From: an uncultured Erythrobacter sp.
GTDB taxonomy: Bacteria > Pseudomonadota > Alphaproteobacteria > Sphingomonadales > Sphingomonadaceae
DNA length: 64,000 bases
NCBI GenBank assembly: GCA_937969505.1
Contig: CALBWA010000014.1
Coordinates: 1-64,000 of the forward strand
Direction of reading: 5' to 3'
The translations under genes were made by a program, and so were the position numbers. The notes below the pieces were generated by a model. The model was not told the origin of the DNA. It saw only the letters and a list, made by a program, of their open reading frames with translations, and did no database searches. Positions 1-11,313 of this stretch are shown one piece after another; position 1 is the stretch's first letter; each line of letters opens with the position of its first letter.

Positions 1-1
1 A

Positions 2-661
2 GGGCCGATGTCGCATAGCGACGTAGAGACCTTCTTACACGAGTTCGGCCATTTGATCGAAGGGCTGTATGCAGATCACCAGGCGCTAGCATTAGCATCA
101 CGGGATACGACACCCAGCGATATGTGGGAGGCTCCTTCGCAATTTCTCGAAGAATGGGCGTGGGATTACGAAACTCTGGCCTCTTTCGCTAGGAATCCCG
201 ATGGCGCGGTCATCCCGCGTAAATTGGTTGATCGGATGAATCTGGCCCGAACTTCTGGCCGGGCGCTGGCCATGAGCCGCTCTCTGGGGCTGTCGGCGGT
301 CAGCATCGCTTACTACGATGCTACGCCTGATGCGGACTTTTCCGTGACGTTCAATCAGGAATTCGGACGATATTCCGACATTCCTCTCGACACAGGAGCC
401 CCTTGGGCATCTTGGGGGTCTCTGACAAACTACTCATCGAACTACTACGCTTACAGCTGGTCCCAAGTAATAGCGCAAGACCTGCTCAGCCGCTTTCTGG
501 CAACGGGATTGAACGACAAGGAGACAGCAATTGCGTACCGAGAAATCGTGCTAAAAAACGGTGCCACTCGCTCGCCTGATGAAATGATCGAACGCTTCCT
601 CGGTCGTCCACTGAGATATGAATCTATTGAGAATTATTTTGGCCACGCGGACAGCGATTGA
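2..661 (+). CDS. M3 family zinc metallopeptidase, C-terminal part (5' truncated by window)
   Basis: This is the C-terminal part of an oligopeptidase of family M3 (thimet oligopeptidase/Dcp-like), which cuts short peptides. The frame is open to the left edge, so the gene begins outside the window. The zinc motif HEFGH is at bases 38-52, and the expected third ligand lies downstream in a segment reading APSQFLEEW. The tail segment NYYAYSWSQVIAQD is typical of the family. About 220 codons are visible, roughly a third of a usual M3 enzyme. It converges on the Ada gene. Whether it is cytosolic or secreted cannot be seen because the N-terminus is missing. Confidence 0.92.
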   Translation, partial: GPMSHSDVETFLHEFGHLIEGLYADHQALALASRDTTPSDMWEAPSQFLEEWAWDYETLASFARNPDGAVIPRKLVDRMNLARTSGRALAMSRSLGLSAVSIAYYDATPDADFSVTFNQEFGRYSDIPLDTGAPWASWGSLTNYSSNYYAYSWSQVIAQDLLSRFLATGLNDKETAIAYREIVLKNGATRSPDEMIERFLGRPLRYESIENYFGHADSD

Positions 662-763
662 GGTTTGTCCTGGCGCCAGCGACTAATAACGGCTGTCCGC
701 AAATGGGTAGTTAGCGGACGCCCTGATTTCATATTTCTTGCGAGCGCGTGAATTGACCCACCC

Positions 764-1810
764 TTACGTGCGACCTTCGCGCCGCAACAATTCGCGCTTG
801 ATGTCCGGCCCATAGGCATAACCGCCCAGGCTGCCATCGCGTTGGACCACCCGGTGGCAAGGGATCAGCACGGCAATATTGTTGGCTCCATTGGCTCCGC
901 CCACAGCGCGGCTGGCCTTGGGATTGCCCAGAGCGGCTGCCAATTCACCATAGGACCGCGTCTCGCCGGCCGGTATATCTCGCAAGGCCTGCCACACCCG
1001 CTGCTGGAATGCGGTGCCTTTCACATCCAGAGGGATATGCGCGTTGTTCGATGCCGGTTGCTCGACTGCATCAACAATCTGGCTGAGCAGTTTTTCAAAG
1101 GCCTCGTCGCCGACACGCAATTCGGCCTTGGGAAAACGCGCGCGCAAATGTTCCTCGCCTTCGTTGAAGGACAAGCAGCACACGCCCTTGGCCGTTGCCG
1201 CCACCAACATGGTGCCCAGCGATGTTTCGACTGTGGCCCAGTGGATGGTGATCCCAGCCCCGCCCTTGCTCCAATCGCTTGCTGCCATGCCCAATTTTCC
1301 CTCCATCGCATCGTAAAAGCGGCTGGGCGCTTCATACCCTGCGTCATACATTGCATCGCTGACAGTGTTGGATGCGGTCAATGCCTCGCGAGCCCGCTCC
1401 TCTCGCAAAGCACGCGTATACACCGCCGGTGACATGCCCGTGGCGCGTTTGAACACGCGCTGGAAATGCGCCGCGGAATAGCCGGTAAGCTGCGCCAAAT
1501 GCTCAAGCGTGGCGCGTCCCTCACGTTGTTTGATAGCCTGAATTGCTTTCAGTACCGCAGCTTCATCGCGCCCGACATCGTCCGGCATGCACCGCTTGCA
1601 AGCGCGCAGCCCCGCACTTTGCGCTGCAAGACCATCGGCAAAAAAGCGCACATTCTTTCGAGCCGGATGCCGCGCAGCGCAACTGGGACGGCAATATATG
1701 CCGGTTGTCAGCACGCCGGTGACAAAGCGCCCATCAAAGGCGCGGTCACGGCGCATCACTGCCTCCCACGCCTTATCTTCTGTCAGATCTGCAATCTGGT
1801 TCATGACCAC
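764..1810 (-). CDS. ada: Bifunctional Ada: methylphosphotriester sensor, AraC-type regulator and O6-methylguanine-DNA methyltransferase
   Basis: 348 residues with three modules in the order of E. coli Ada. The N-terminal zinc domain has Cys40, Cys44, Cys71 and Cys74 (CRPSC and CKRC), spaced as in E. coli Cys38/42/69/72. An AraC-like helix-turn-helix region follows at about 90-180, then a methyltransferase domain whose acceptor Cys318 lies in IPCHRV. In the family, methylation of the N-terminal cysteine turns the protein into an activator of the adaptive response, while the C-terminal cysteine repairs O6-methylguanine. It is transcribed away from the serine protease gene. No alkB or alkA homologue is nearby. 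Confidence 0.95.
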   Translation of the reverse strand: MVMNQIADLTEDKAWEAVMRRDRAFDGRFVTGVLTTGIYCRPSCAARHPARKNVRFFADGLAAQSAGLRACKRCMPDDVGRDEAAVLKAIQAIKQREGRATLEHLAQLTGYSAAHFQRVFKRATGMSPAVYTRALREERAREALTASNTVSDAMYDAGYEAPSRFYDAMEGKLGMAASDWSKGGAGITIHWATVETSLGTMLVAATAKGVCCLSFNEGEEHLRARFPKAELRVGDEAFEKLLSQIVDAVEQPASNNAHIPLDVKGTAFQQRVWQALRDIPAGETRSYGELAAALGNPKASRAVGGANGANNIAVLIPCHRVVQRDGSLGGYAYGPDIKRELLRREGRT

Positions 1811-1883
1811 CTTCTAACCAAGTCTGAGCACAGACGCATCCTGAAGCTTGCGGTCAAAGCAATTGCCCTGCAAACAGCTGCCT

Positions 1884-3461
1884 ATGCAACGGATCATGAC
1901 CTTCTTCTTGGGCGCTATGGGCTTTTTGGCATTGGCGATCGCTACCGCCACTCCGGCCCAAGCGGACCCAGCCGATATCGAGGCCGCAGCGCGCGGCGTA
2001 GTCCGAGTGGTATTGATCGGCACCGATGGGAAAGAAGTATATCCGGTCAGCCATGGCAGCGGCTTTGCCATCACCCCCACCAAGATCATCACCAATGCCC
2101 ATGTTGTGCGCGAGGCCTTGCAGGACGACACTTTGAGGATCGGGATTGTCCCGTCAGAGGGCGACGAGGCCGCCTATGGCAAACCCATAGCGATGAGCCC
2201 GCGCAATGATCTGGCCCTGATCGAGATTACCGAGGGTAGCCTGCAATTGCCGCAACTGACCCTGTCGGGCGGCATCACCGGCGATATGGGCGAGGTTTCT
2301 GCTGTCGGATACCCGATGAATGTAGACCGCGCGCAGGGGCTGGAAATTGGCGACATCTTCCGCTCGCAACCTCCGGTCAAAAGCCGCGGCTTCCTGTCAG
2401 GTCAGCGCCCTTCGCGCCAGTTTGACACAATTTTGCACACCGCCCCCATCGCTCGCGGAAATTCGGGCGGGCCACTGCTGGATAGTTGTGGCCGCGTGGT
2501 TGGCGTCAACAGTTTTGGCGCAGATTCGGATGGATCCGATGCCGAGTTTTACTTCGCCGTATCGATGCGCGAGCTGCTGCCATTCCTGCGCGCCAATGAA
2601 ATAGAAGCGCGGATCAATGCGCTGCCCTGCCGCAGCCTTGATGATCTGGATAATGCCGAGCGAGCGCGGCTGGATGCGCTGCGCAGCGACGCGCGCGAAC
2701 GGTTGGCAGCACGCGAAGCTGACCTGCAAAGCAAGCGCAACCGGGCTCAATTGGAAGCACAGATAGCGGTGATGGCCGCGCGTGAGAACGCAATGGCCGC
2801 CGCCATGCTGTTGCTGATGGTAGCACTTGGTGCAGGCTATGTTGCTCAAAAGACGCGCGCCAAGGGTGGCCAACACAAACTGATGATTGTCGCGGGCACA
2901 ATTGCTTTTGCTGCACTGTTAGGCGCGATTGCCTTGTGGATGACCCGCCCTGGTCTGGAAGAGATCGATGAGCGAGTGGAGCTTGCCATGGGAGATCATC
3001 AGACGAGCGATGGCGATCCAAATTCCGTTTCTGGCGATGGCACCTTGCTGTGCACCTTGCTTCCCGAGCGAAGCCGCGTGACTGGCGCCCGCACCGATGA
3101 TGTTGAATTTGACTGGGCCGCCGACGGCTGCGTCAATGGGCGCACTCAATATGGCTTTGTTGGAGGACAATGGAGCCGCGTTCTCGTCACGGACGAAGAA
3201 GAAACGGTTTCGGTCAATATGTACGACCCGCAGACCCGGACCTTCCGCACGGACCGCTATCTGTTGGGCCGCAACGCGATGCGCCAGGCACGCGCGGCTC
3301 GCGGAGAATATGACCCGCCGCAATGTGGTTTGACTGACGCTGCCAAGCAATTGGGCGAGCAGCAGGCAGGGATTATGTCGTTTTTGCCGAACCGCCCCAA
3401 CGAACGGCTGGTGTATAGCTGCGCGTCGCGTCCTGCCGCCCCAAATCTTGTCGACGAGTAA
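1884..3461 (+). CDS. Secreted trypsin-like serine protease (S1C/Deg-like) without PDZ domain
   Basis: 525 residues from the ATG at 1884; a second ATG at 1896 is possible, and a longer TTG start at 1848 seems less likely. A hydrophobic signal sequence ending near AQA precedes the protease domain. The catalytic triad is visible as His73 (NAHVV), Asp109 (NDLAL) and Ser194 (GNSGGP). There is no PDZ domain after it. Instead a charged, probably coiled-coil stretch, two hydrophobic segments (around 255-275 and 290-310) and a cysteine-containing C-terminal domain of about 170 residues follow. The substrate is unknown. It is divergent from ada with a gap of about 70 bp. Confidence 0.85.
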   Translation: MQRIMTFFLGAMGFLALAIATATPAQADPADIEAAARGVVRVVLIGTDGKEVYPVSHGSGFAITPTKIITNAHVVREALQDDTLRIGIVPSEGDEAAYGKPIAMSPRNDLALIEITEGSLQLPQLTLSGGITGDMGEVSAVGYPMNVDRAQGLEIGDIFRSQPPVKSRGFLSGQRPSRQFDTILHTAPIARGNSGGPLLDSCGRVVGVNSFGADSDGSDAEFYFAVSMRELLPFLRANEIEARINALPCRSLDDLDNAERARLDALRSDARERLAAREADLQSKRNRAQLEAQIAVMAARENAMAAAMLLLMVALGAGYVAQKTRAKGGQHKLMIVAGTIAFAALLGAIALWMTRPGLEEIDERVELAMGDHQTSDGDPNSVSGDGTLLCTLLPERSRVTGARTDDVEFDWAADGCVNGRTQYGFVGGQWSRVLVTDEEETVSVNMYDPQTRTFRTDRYLLGRNAMRQARAARGEYDPPQCGLTDAAKQLGEQQAGIMSFLPNRPNERLVYSCASRPAAPNLVDE

Positions 3462-3469
3462 GCAACGCG

Positions 3470-3498
3470 CTCAAGTAGCGAAGCGGTAGCGCAACAAA
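3470..3498 (+). repeat. Short dispersed repeat, copy A
   Basis: The element starts CTCAAGTAGCGAAGCGGTAG and ends in AACAAA. The minus strand at 27095-27126 carries a close relative (CTCAAGCAGCGAAGCGATAG, also ending AACAAA), and a third, interrupted copy lies at 27129-27171. This copy sits just past the protease stop and overlaps the region just downstream of the converging dioxygenase. The function is unknown. Confidence 0.5.
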
Positions 3499-4326
3499 TT
3501 ACGCCGCCAGCGCTTCCCCGCTCAGCGTGATGCGGTGCATTTCGCGGCGGTGGCCGGCATAATCGTTTATCGCATTATGCCAGCTTGTGCGGTTGTCCCA
3601 GATCGCCACCGTGCCCGGCTTCCATTGCAGTCGGCACTGATTGTCATCCGTCAAAGCGGCATCACACAGCTGGTTTAGCAAAGGCAGGCTTTCCTCGCGC
3701 GTTTGCCCGACAAAATTGATCGTGAAAGCGGTGTTTACATAGAGCAGCTTGCGGCTGGTTTGCGGGTGACGGATCACCACCGGATGCACCGCACCCGTTT
3801 TCAAATCCTGACCGCGCAGGCTCTTCCCCATATCGGTCTGCGCATACAGACCATCGGCCTTATATACGTGATCTGCGGTGTGAAACGCTTCCAAGCCTTC
3901 GATTTCAGCCTTTAGATCATCCGGCAATGCATCATAGGCAGCACCCATATGCGCCCATTCCGTATCGCCACCCTTGGGCGGAAGATCGCGCGCCACCAGA
4001 ACCGAACCCATGGCAGGGATCTGGTCATAAGAATGATCGGTATGCCAAGCCCCGCCAATATTGGTGGATTGATCGGCTTCTTTTTTGACCACAGCGATTT
4101 CATTGAAATCGTCCTGCAATGGGAAATAGTTGTTCACATCAATCCCGCCCCAACGGCGCCCGAACTTTATATGTTCCTCGGGCGAGAATTCCTGATCGCG
4201 AAACACCGCCACGCCATGTTCGTAGATCGCCGTTTTGATCTCGGCCAATTCAGCATCGCTGCATCCCGCCAGCGTCACGCCGGAAACTTCCACTCCACAT
4301 TTTGGAGCCATTGGGGTCAGTTGCAT
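3499..4326 (-). CDS. TauD/TfdA-family Fe(II)/2-oxoglutarate-dependent dioxygenase
   Basis: 275 residues. The start at 4326 is chosen because GGAGAGGAC lies about 7 bases upstream; the longer frame has no such site. The metal-binding His-x-Asp is in WHTDHSY, the distal His is probably in SWHNAIND, and the 2-oxoglutarate-binding Arg region reads HRREMHRI near the C-terminus. The family oxidises taurine, sulfonates, aryloxyacetates and similar acids, but the substrate cannot be read from this sequence. No sulfonate transporter or flavin reductase is adjacent. The gene is monocistronic, facing away from the ATP synthase operon. Confidence 0.88.
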   Translation of the reverse strand: MQLTPMAPKCGVEVSGVTLAGCSDAELAEIKTAIYEHGVAVFRDQEFSPEEHIKFGRRWGGIDVNNYFPLQDDFNEIAVVKKEADQSTNIGGAWHTDHSYDQIPAMGSVLVARDLPPKGGDTEWAHMGAAYDALPDDLKAEIEGLEAFHTADHVYKADGLYAQTDMGKSLRGQDLKTGAVHPVVIRHPQTSRKLLYVNTAFTINFVGQTREESLPLLNQLCDAALTDDNQCRLQWKPGTVAIWDNRTSWHNAINDYAGHRREMHRITLSGEALAA

Positions 4327-4569
4327 TTCGTCCTCTCCTGCGAGCTTTTTGCTCTTGCAACATTTGTTGCCGTGAATCCTCATTCGACGCAAGTATAGAA
4401 GTCCGAGCGCTCATCCTGCCCAAATCCCAAGACTTGCGGGTTGCATCGCAGCATACCGGATGCTAGGCGCGCGCCAGCTTTGCCGAGGTGGTTGCGATCC
4501 ATCGGAAACACCCCGGAACCGACAAAGCAACGCATCGTTATTTTTCGGACCTTAAAGGACGGTAAGCGC

Positions 4570-5127
4570 GTGGATATTTCCGCCGGTATTCAGGCTAGCC
4601 TGGCAGGGCGTTACGCCTCTGCTCTGTTTGATCTTTCCTCGGAAGCAGGAACGGTCTCAGCTGTCGAATCAGACCTCGACACATTGCAACAGGCTTTGAC
4701 CGAATCGGACGTCATGCGCGAGCTGACGACCAACCCCAAAGTGTCGCGCAGCGATGCCGAAAAAGCATTGGCTGGCATCGCGCCTGTTTTGGGCCTGTCG
4801 GAACTGACACAGAATTTTCTTGGTGTGCTGGCGCAGAACCGCCGCCTTGGTCATTTGGGCGAAGTGATCGCCGCATTTCAGACCATTGCCGCTGCACAGC
4901 GCGGCGAAGTTACCGCCGACGTCACCAGCGCCCACGCGCTCAGCGATGATCAGCTTGCCGCTTTGAAGGACAAGCTGACCGCGCGCGAAGGCCGCACCGT
5001 AATGCTCAAATCAAGTGTCGACCCGGAACTTCTGGGCGGCCTCGTTGTAACTATCGGATCGAAGCGTATCGACGGTTCAATCCGTACCCGTTTGAATTCC
5101 CTCGCGAACAAGATGAAAGAAGGCTGA
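4570..5127 (+). CDS. atpH: ATP synthase F1 delta subunit
   Basis: 185 residues from a GTG start at 4570 ([20 protein letters not shown]), preceded by AAGGAC about 10 bases away. The frame stays open upstream to 4441, but the extra residues do not resemble the family. AtpH joins the F1 catalytic head to the peripheral stalk of F0. It is the first gene of the F1 operon atpHAGDC. No F0 genes (atpB, E, F) are next to it, as is usual in alphaproteobacteria, where F0 forms a separate operon. Confidence 0.96.
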   Translation: MDISAGIQASLAGRYASALFDLSSEAGTVSAVESDLDTLQQALTESDVMRELTTNPKVSRSDAEKALAGIAPVLGLSELTQNFLGVLAQNRRLGHLGEVIAAFQTIAAAQRGEVTADVTSAHALSDDQLAALKDKLTAREGRTVMLKSSVDPELLGGLVVTIGSKRIDGSIRTRLNSLANKMKEG

Positions 5128-5154
5128 CGGCTGACGCCGCTCAGAAAAGGCTAA

Positions 5155-6687
<1,533 letters not shown>

Positions 6688-6699
6688 GGGAGCGCCTCA

Positions 6700-7569
6700 G
6701 TGCCCTCATTGAAGGAACTCAAGGATCGGATCGGGTCGGTTAAATCGACCCAGAAGATCACCAAGGCCAAGCAGATGGTCGCCGCGGCGAAATTGCGCCG
6801 CGCGCAGGCTGCTGCCGAGGCTGCACGCCCCTATGCCGAGCGGCTTTCGTCGGTCATGGCCTCGCTCGCGAGCAAGGTTTCAGGCGACAGCGCACCGCGT
6901 CTGCTGGCAGGTAACGGCAAGGATCAGCGCCACATGCTGGTTCTGGTCAATACCGACAAGGGTCTGTGTGGCGGTCTGAACGCTAACCTCGTCAAAGAGG
7001 CGAAGTTGCAGGCGACCAAGCTGGCTGCCGAGGGCAAGGACGTATCCTTCTACCTCGTCGGCAAGAAGGGTCGCGCCCCGATCAAGCGTGAATATCCCAA
7101 TGGCATAGCCAAGCATTACGATACTTCCGAAGTTCGCACGCCGGGCTTTGAAGAGGCCGATGCCATCGCCGCCGAGCTGATCGAAATGTTCGATGCCGAC
7201 CAGTTTGATGTCGCGCATCTGATCCGTCCGCAATTCCAGTCGGCTCTGGTTCAGAACCCGACCACGACCCAGCTCATCCCCGTCCCCTCACCCGAAACCG
7301 ACGTGTCGAGCGATGCAGTGGTGGAATATGAGCCGGGCGAGGAAGAAATTCTGGAAGAATTGCTGCCACGCTATGTGAAGACGCAGCTGTTCGGCGCTTT
7401 GCTGGAACGTGAGGCATCAGAACAGGGCGCGTCGATGACCGCAATGGACAATGCGACGCGCAACGCTGGCGATCTGATCAACAAGCTGACGATCCAGTAC
7501 AACCGCAGTCGCCAGGCCGCGATCACCACCGAACTTATTGAAATTATTGCTGGCGCAGAAGCACTATGA
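6700..7569 (+). CDS. atpG: ATP synthase F1 gamma subunit
   Basis: 289 residues from a GTG start with GGGAG upstream. The N-terminal helix [20 protein letters not shown] and the C-terminal helix containing [12 protein letters not shown] are the two strands of the rotor coiled coil. The gamma subunit turns inside the alpha-beta hexamer. Its stop codon overlaps the start of a small lipoprotein gene in an ATGA, so the usual G-to-D order is interrupted. Confidence 0.98.
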   Translation: MPSLKELKDRIGSVKSTQKITKAKQMVAAAKLRRAQAAAEAARPYAERLSSVMASLASKVSGDSAPRLLAGNGKDQRHMLVLVNTDKGLCGGLNANLVKEAKLQATKLAAEGKDVSFYLVGKKGRAPIKREYPNGIAKHYDTSEVRTPGFEEADAIAAELIEMFDADQFDVAHLIRPQFQSALVQNPTTTQLIPVPSPETDVSSDAVVEYEPGEEEILEELLPRYVKTQLFGALLEREASEQGASMTAMDNATRNAGDLINKLTIQYNRSRQAAITTELIEIIAGAEAL

Positions 7570-7928
7570 AACATCTTGCAATTATCATTCCGGCGCTCGC
7601 TCTGGCGGCATGTGGCAGCGAACCTGCACCTGCGCCCGAGCCAACCGAAACTGCAACACCAGAGCCCGTCTCGTCCTTGCCCGCGCCTGATCAAGAACGT
7701 TTCAGCGCCATTTTCGCTAGCAATTGCGAAGGCGCAGAGCCGGTCAGCACATCAGTTTGCCGCCGCGCGATGGGCGCTGACGAAGTCAGCTGCGAATTCG
7801 GCCTCGGTGAAGACACCGCCTTACGCCACGACGCCACACTGGCAGTGAACGAGGACAGCACCGACTGGGTCCTTGTTGATGCCAAAGACATCTGCACCGA
7901 ACACGGTGCCCACCACGTAGACCCCTGA
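7566..7928 (+). CDS. Small cysteine-containing lipoprotein encoded inside the ATP synthase operon
   Basis: 120 residues. A lipoprotein signal sequence ends in LAAC with Cys16 as the lipidated residue. A linker rich in Pro, Ala and Glu (about 19-42) follows, then a domain of about 75 residues with Cys54, Cys65, Cys76 and Cys110 that could form two disulfides in the periplasm. I do not recognise the family. The start overlaps the atpG stop (ATGA) and atpD begins 21 bp after its end, so it should be cotranscribed with, and probably translationally coupled to, the F1 genes. A role in ATP synthase assembly is not supported by anything visible. Confidence 0.85.
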   Translation: MKHLAIIIPALALAACGSEPAPAPEPTETATPEPVSSLPAPDQERFSAIFASNCEGAEPVSTSVCRRAMGADEVSCEFGLGEDTALRHDATLAVNEDSTDWVLVDAKDICTEHGAHHVDP

Positions 7929-9407
<1,479 letters not shown>

Positions 9408-9429
9408 AGGCGCCTAAGGAAACAAATAG

Positions 9430-9690
9430 ATGCCACTCCACTTTGAACTCGTAACACCGGCCAAGCAGGTCCGCAGCGAAGACGTCCACATGGTCGTTGT
9501 GCCCGGCGCAGAAGGCGAATTCGGTGTGCTGGAAGGCCATGCGCCTTTCATGAGCACGATCCGCGATGGCGCGGTTCAGGTCTATGCCAAGGAAGGCGCA
9601 GCGCCTGAGATCATCGAAGTGCGCGGCGGCTTTGCCGAAGTGGGCGAGAACGGCCTGACCGTTCTGGCGGAGCATGTCGAAGAAGCCTGA
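9430..9690 (+). CDS. atpC: ATP synthase F1 epsilon subunit, short form
   Basis: 86 residues, beginning [34 protein letters not shown]. This is the N-terminal beta-sandwich domain, which binds the gamma subunit. The C-terminal helical hairpin of longer epsilon subunits (about 130-140 residues), which can inhibit ATP hydrolysis, is absent. Short epsilon subunits are known in alphaproteobacteria, where other factors such as the zeta inhibitor can take over inhibition. Last gene of the operon. Confidence 0.95.
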   Translation: MPLHFELVTPAKQVRSEDVHMVVVPGAEGEFGVLEGHAPFMSTIRDGAVQVYAKEGAAPEIIEVRGGFAEVGENGLTVLAEHVEEA

Positions 9691-9714
9691 ACGGCCAAAT
9701 GAACAAACAAAGAT

Positions 9715-9750
9715 GGGCGGCCCGGCAGAAAATGCAGGGTCGCCCTTTTT
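9715..9750 (+). terminator. Rho-independent terminator of the atp operon
   Basis: Inverted repeat GGGCGGCCC / GGGTCGCCC (one G-U pair) with a 13-base loop, followed directly by TTTTT. It lies 25 bp after the atpC stop and ends 25 bp before the next gene. Confidence 0.8.
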
Positions 9751-9774
9751 GTTGGGGGTGATAGATTGGCCTGC

Positions 9775-11223
9775 ATGAGGGGTTTTCTGTCTCACCACAG
9801 CGATACAATCGCCTTGCTCGCTCTTGCTATTGTCACCATAGCAGTGCGCGCAATCTGGTGGGGCGATCCAGCAAGCGATTTTGACGAGCAGCTTTATTCG
9901 CTGGTAGGCTTGCACATGCTGGAAGGGCAATGGCCCTATGCCGACTTGTGGGACCGCAAGCCGGTCGGTCTGTTTCTGGTTTACGCATTGGCGCATGCGA
10001 TCGGCGGCCCCGGACCAGAGGCCTATCAAGTGCTCGCAGGCCTCGCCGCCTTCATCGCGGCTGTGCTGACCTATCTGATTGCCAAGCGACTGACCGGGGT
10101 CTGGACTGCCTTCATCACCACTTGTCTGATGCTGGTCATGCTGAGCATTTACGGCGGCCGGTCGGGCCAGTCAGAGGTGTTTTTCATCCCCCTGATGCTG
10201 GGCATGGTTTGGATGTTGCGCGACCCTCGCGATAGCTCGTTTGAAGAACGCGCTTATATGGCGATGCTGCTCGGCGGATTTGCCTTGCAGGTCAAATACA
10301 CCGTGCTGCCGCAGTGCATTGTTCTGGGCCTCTATGCTCTGGTCCAGCTGTGGCGCAAGGGCTTGGGCATACGCGTGGTGGTGTCCCGAGCCATACACTT
10401 CGCCGTACTGGGTATTGTGCCCACTGCTGCTGTCTTCCTGATGTATCTGCTGATGGGACATGGGGATGAGTGGCTGTTTGCCAATGTCCAAAGCTTTTTC
10501 CTGCGCGATGCTGGCGAGGTCGGGCGTTTCTCGGTAACAGCCATGTCCTATGGCTTGGCCTGCATCATGCTTATCCTGGGCGGCTATTATGCAGCGGTCC
10601 GCATCATCGGGCCCGACGACACAGAAACCTATCGTCTGGTGCTGATCTGGGCGGCTTCCTGCCTTGCAACGGTACTGCTGCCGGGGACCACATATTTCTA
10701 TTATTACGCGGCTCTGGTCCCTGCTGCGGCTTTGTCGGCAATCCCGCTGCTTGATGCCAGAGGGCCGGGGAAATGGGCTGCAGGTGTTGTGCTGGTGTTG
10801 TTGGCAGTTATCTTCCTGCGTCCCGACATCCGCTATGCCGAAGCCCGCGACCGGGCCGACGCGATTAACCGCATGGCAGAAATTATCGCACCCCATGTGA
10901 GTAAGGATGGCCCCTGCCTTTGGGTCCATGATGGTCCCACCGCCCTGTATGCAAAAACAAGCTCCTGCCTGCCGACACCTATCATCTATCCCGATCATCT
11001 GAATAATGCGCTTGAGGCTAAGGCTCTGCCGGTCGATCCCCTCGCCGAAACTGCATCGGTTCTGCGCAGCACGCCCGCGGTAATCGTGACGGCTGACACG
11101 CCGGTCAGCCCGCGTGGTCAGGCGGTTACAGACGTGGTCAGGACGGCGCTCGATTCAGGCTACGAGCCTCTCCATCAAGAAGTCGTTCATGGCCGCGCCA
11201 TCAGCGTGTGGCTAAAGCGCTAG
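9775..11223 (+). CDS. GT-C type polytopic membrane glycosyltransferase (ArnT/PMT-like)
   Basis: 482 residues from the ATG at 9775; a TTG at 9766 would add three residues. There is an N-terminal hydrophobic helix, then an acidic segment SDFDEQLYSLVG in the first periplasmic loop, as expected for the catalytic Asp/Glu of GT-C enzymes. About ten membrane segments follow, then a C-terminal soluble domain of roughly 110 residues. Such enzymes move sugars from polyprenyl-phosphate donors onto lipids or proteins. Neither donor nor acceptor can be inferred here, and the gene stands alone between the atp terminator and the peptidase gene. Confidence 0.75.
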   Translation: MRGFLSHHSDTIALLALAIVTIAVRAIWWGDPASDFDEQLYSLVGLHMLEGQWPYADLWDRKPVGLFLVYALAHAIGGPGPEAYQVLAGLAAFIAAVLTYLIAKRLTGVWTAFITTCLMLVMLSIYGGRSGQSEVFFIPLMLGMVWMLRDPRDSSFEERAYMAMLLGGFALQVKYTVLPQCIVLGLYALVQLWRKGLGIRVVVSRAIHFAVLGIVPTAAVFLMYLLMGHGDEWLFANVQSFFLRDAGEVGRFSVTAMSYGLACIMLILGGYYAAVRIIGPDDTETYRLVLIWAASCLATVLLPGTTYFYYYAALVPAAALSAIPLLDARGPGKWAAGVVLVLLAVIFLRPDIRYAEARDRADAINRMAEIIAPHVSKDGPCLWVHDGPTALYAKTSSCLPTPIIYPDHLNNALEAKALPVDPLAETASVLRSTPAVIVTADTPVSPRGQAVTDVVRTALDSGYEPLHQEVVHGRAISVWLKR

Positions 11224-11313
11224 CACTGCAAAAAGACACGTCGAGGATGCGCTGGGGAAACCGAGCTGTGTCCTGCTGCGTTATGTCCAAAAATACGTCA
11301 CAGGATACCAAGA

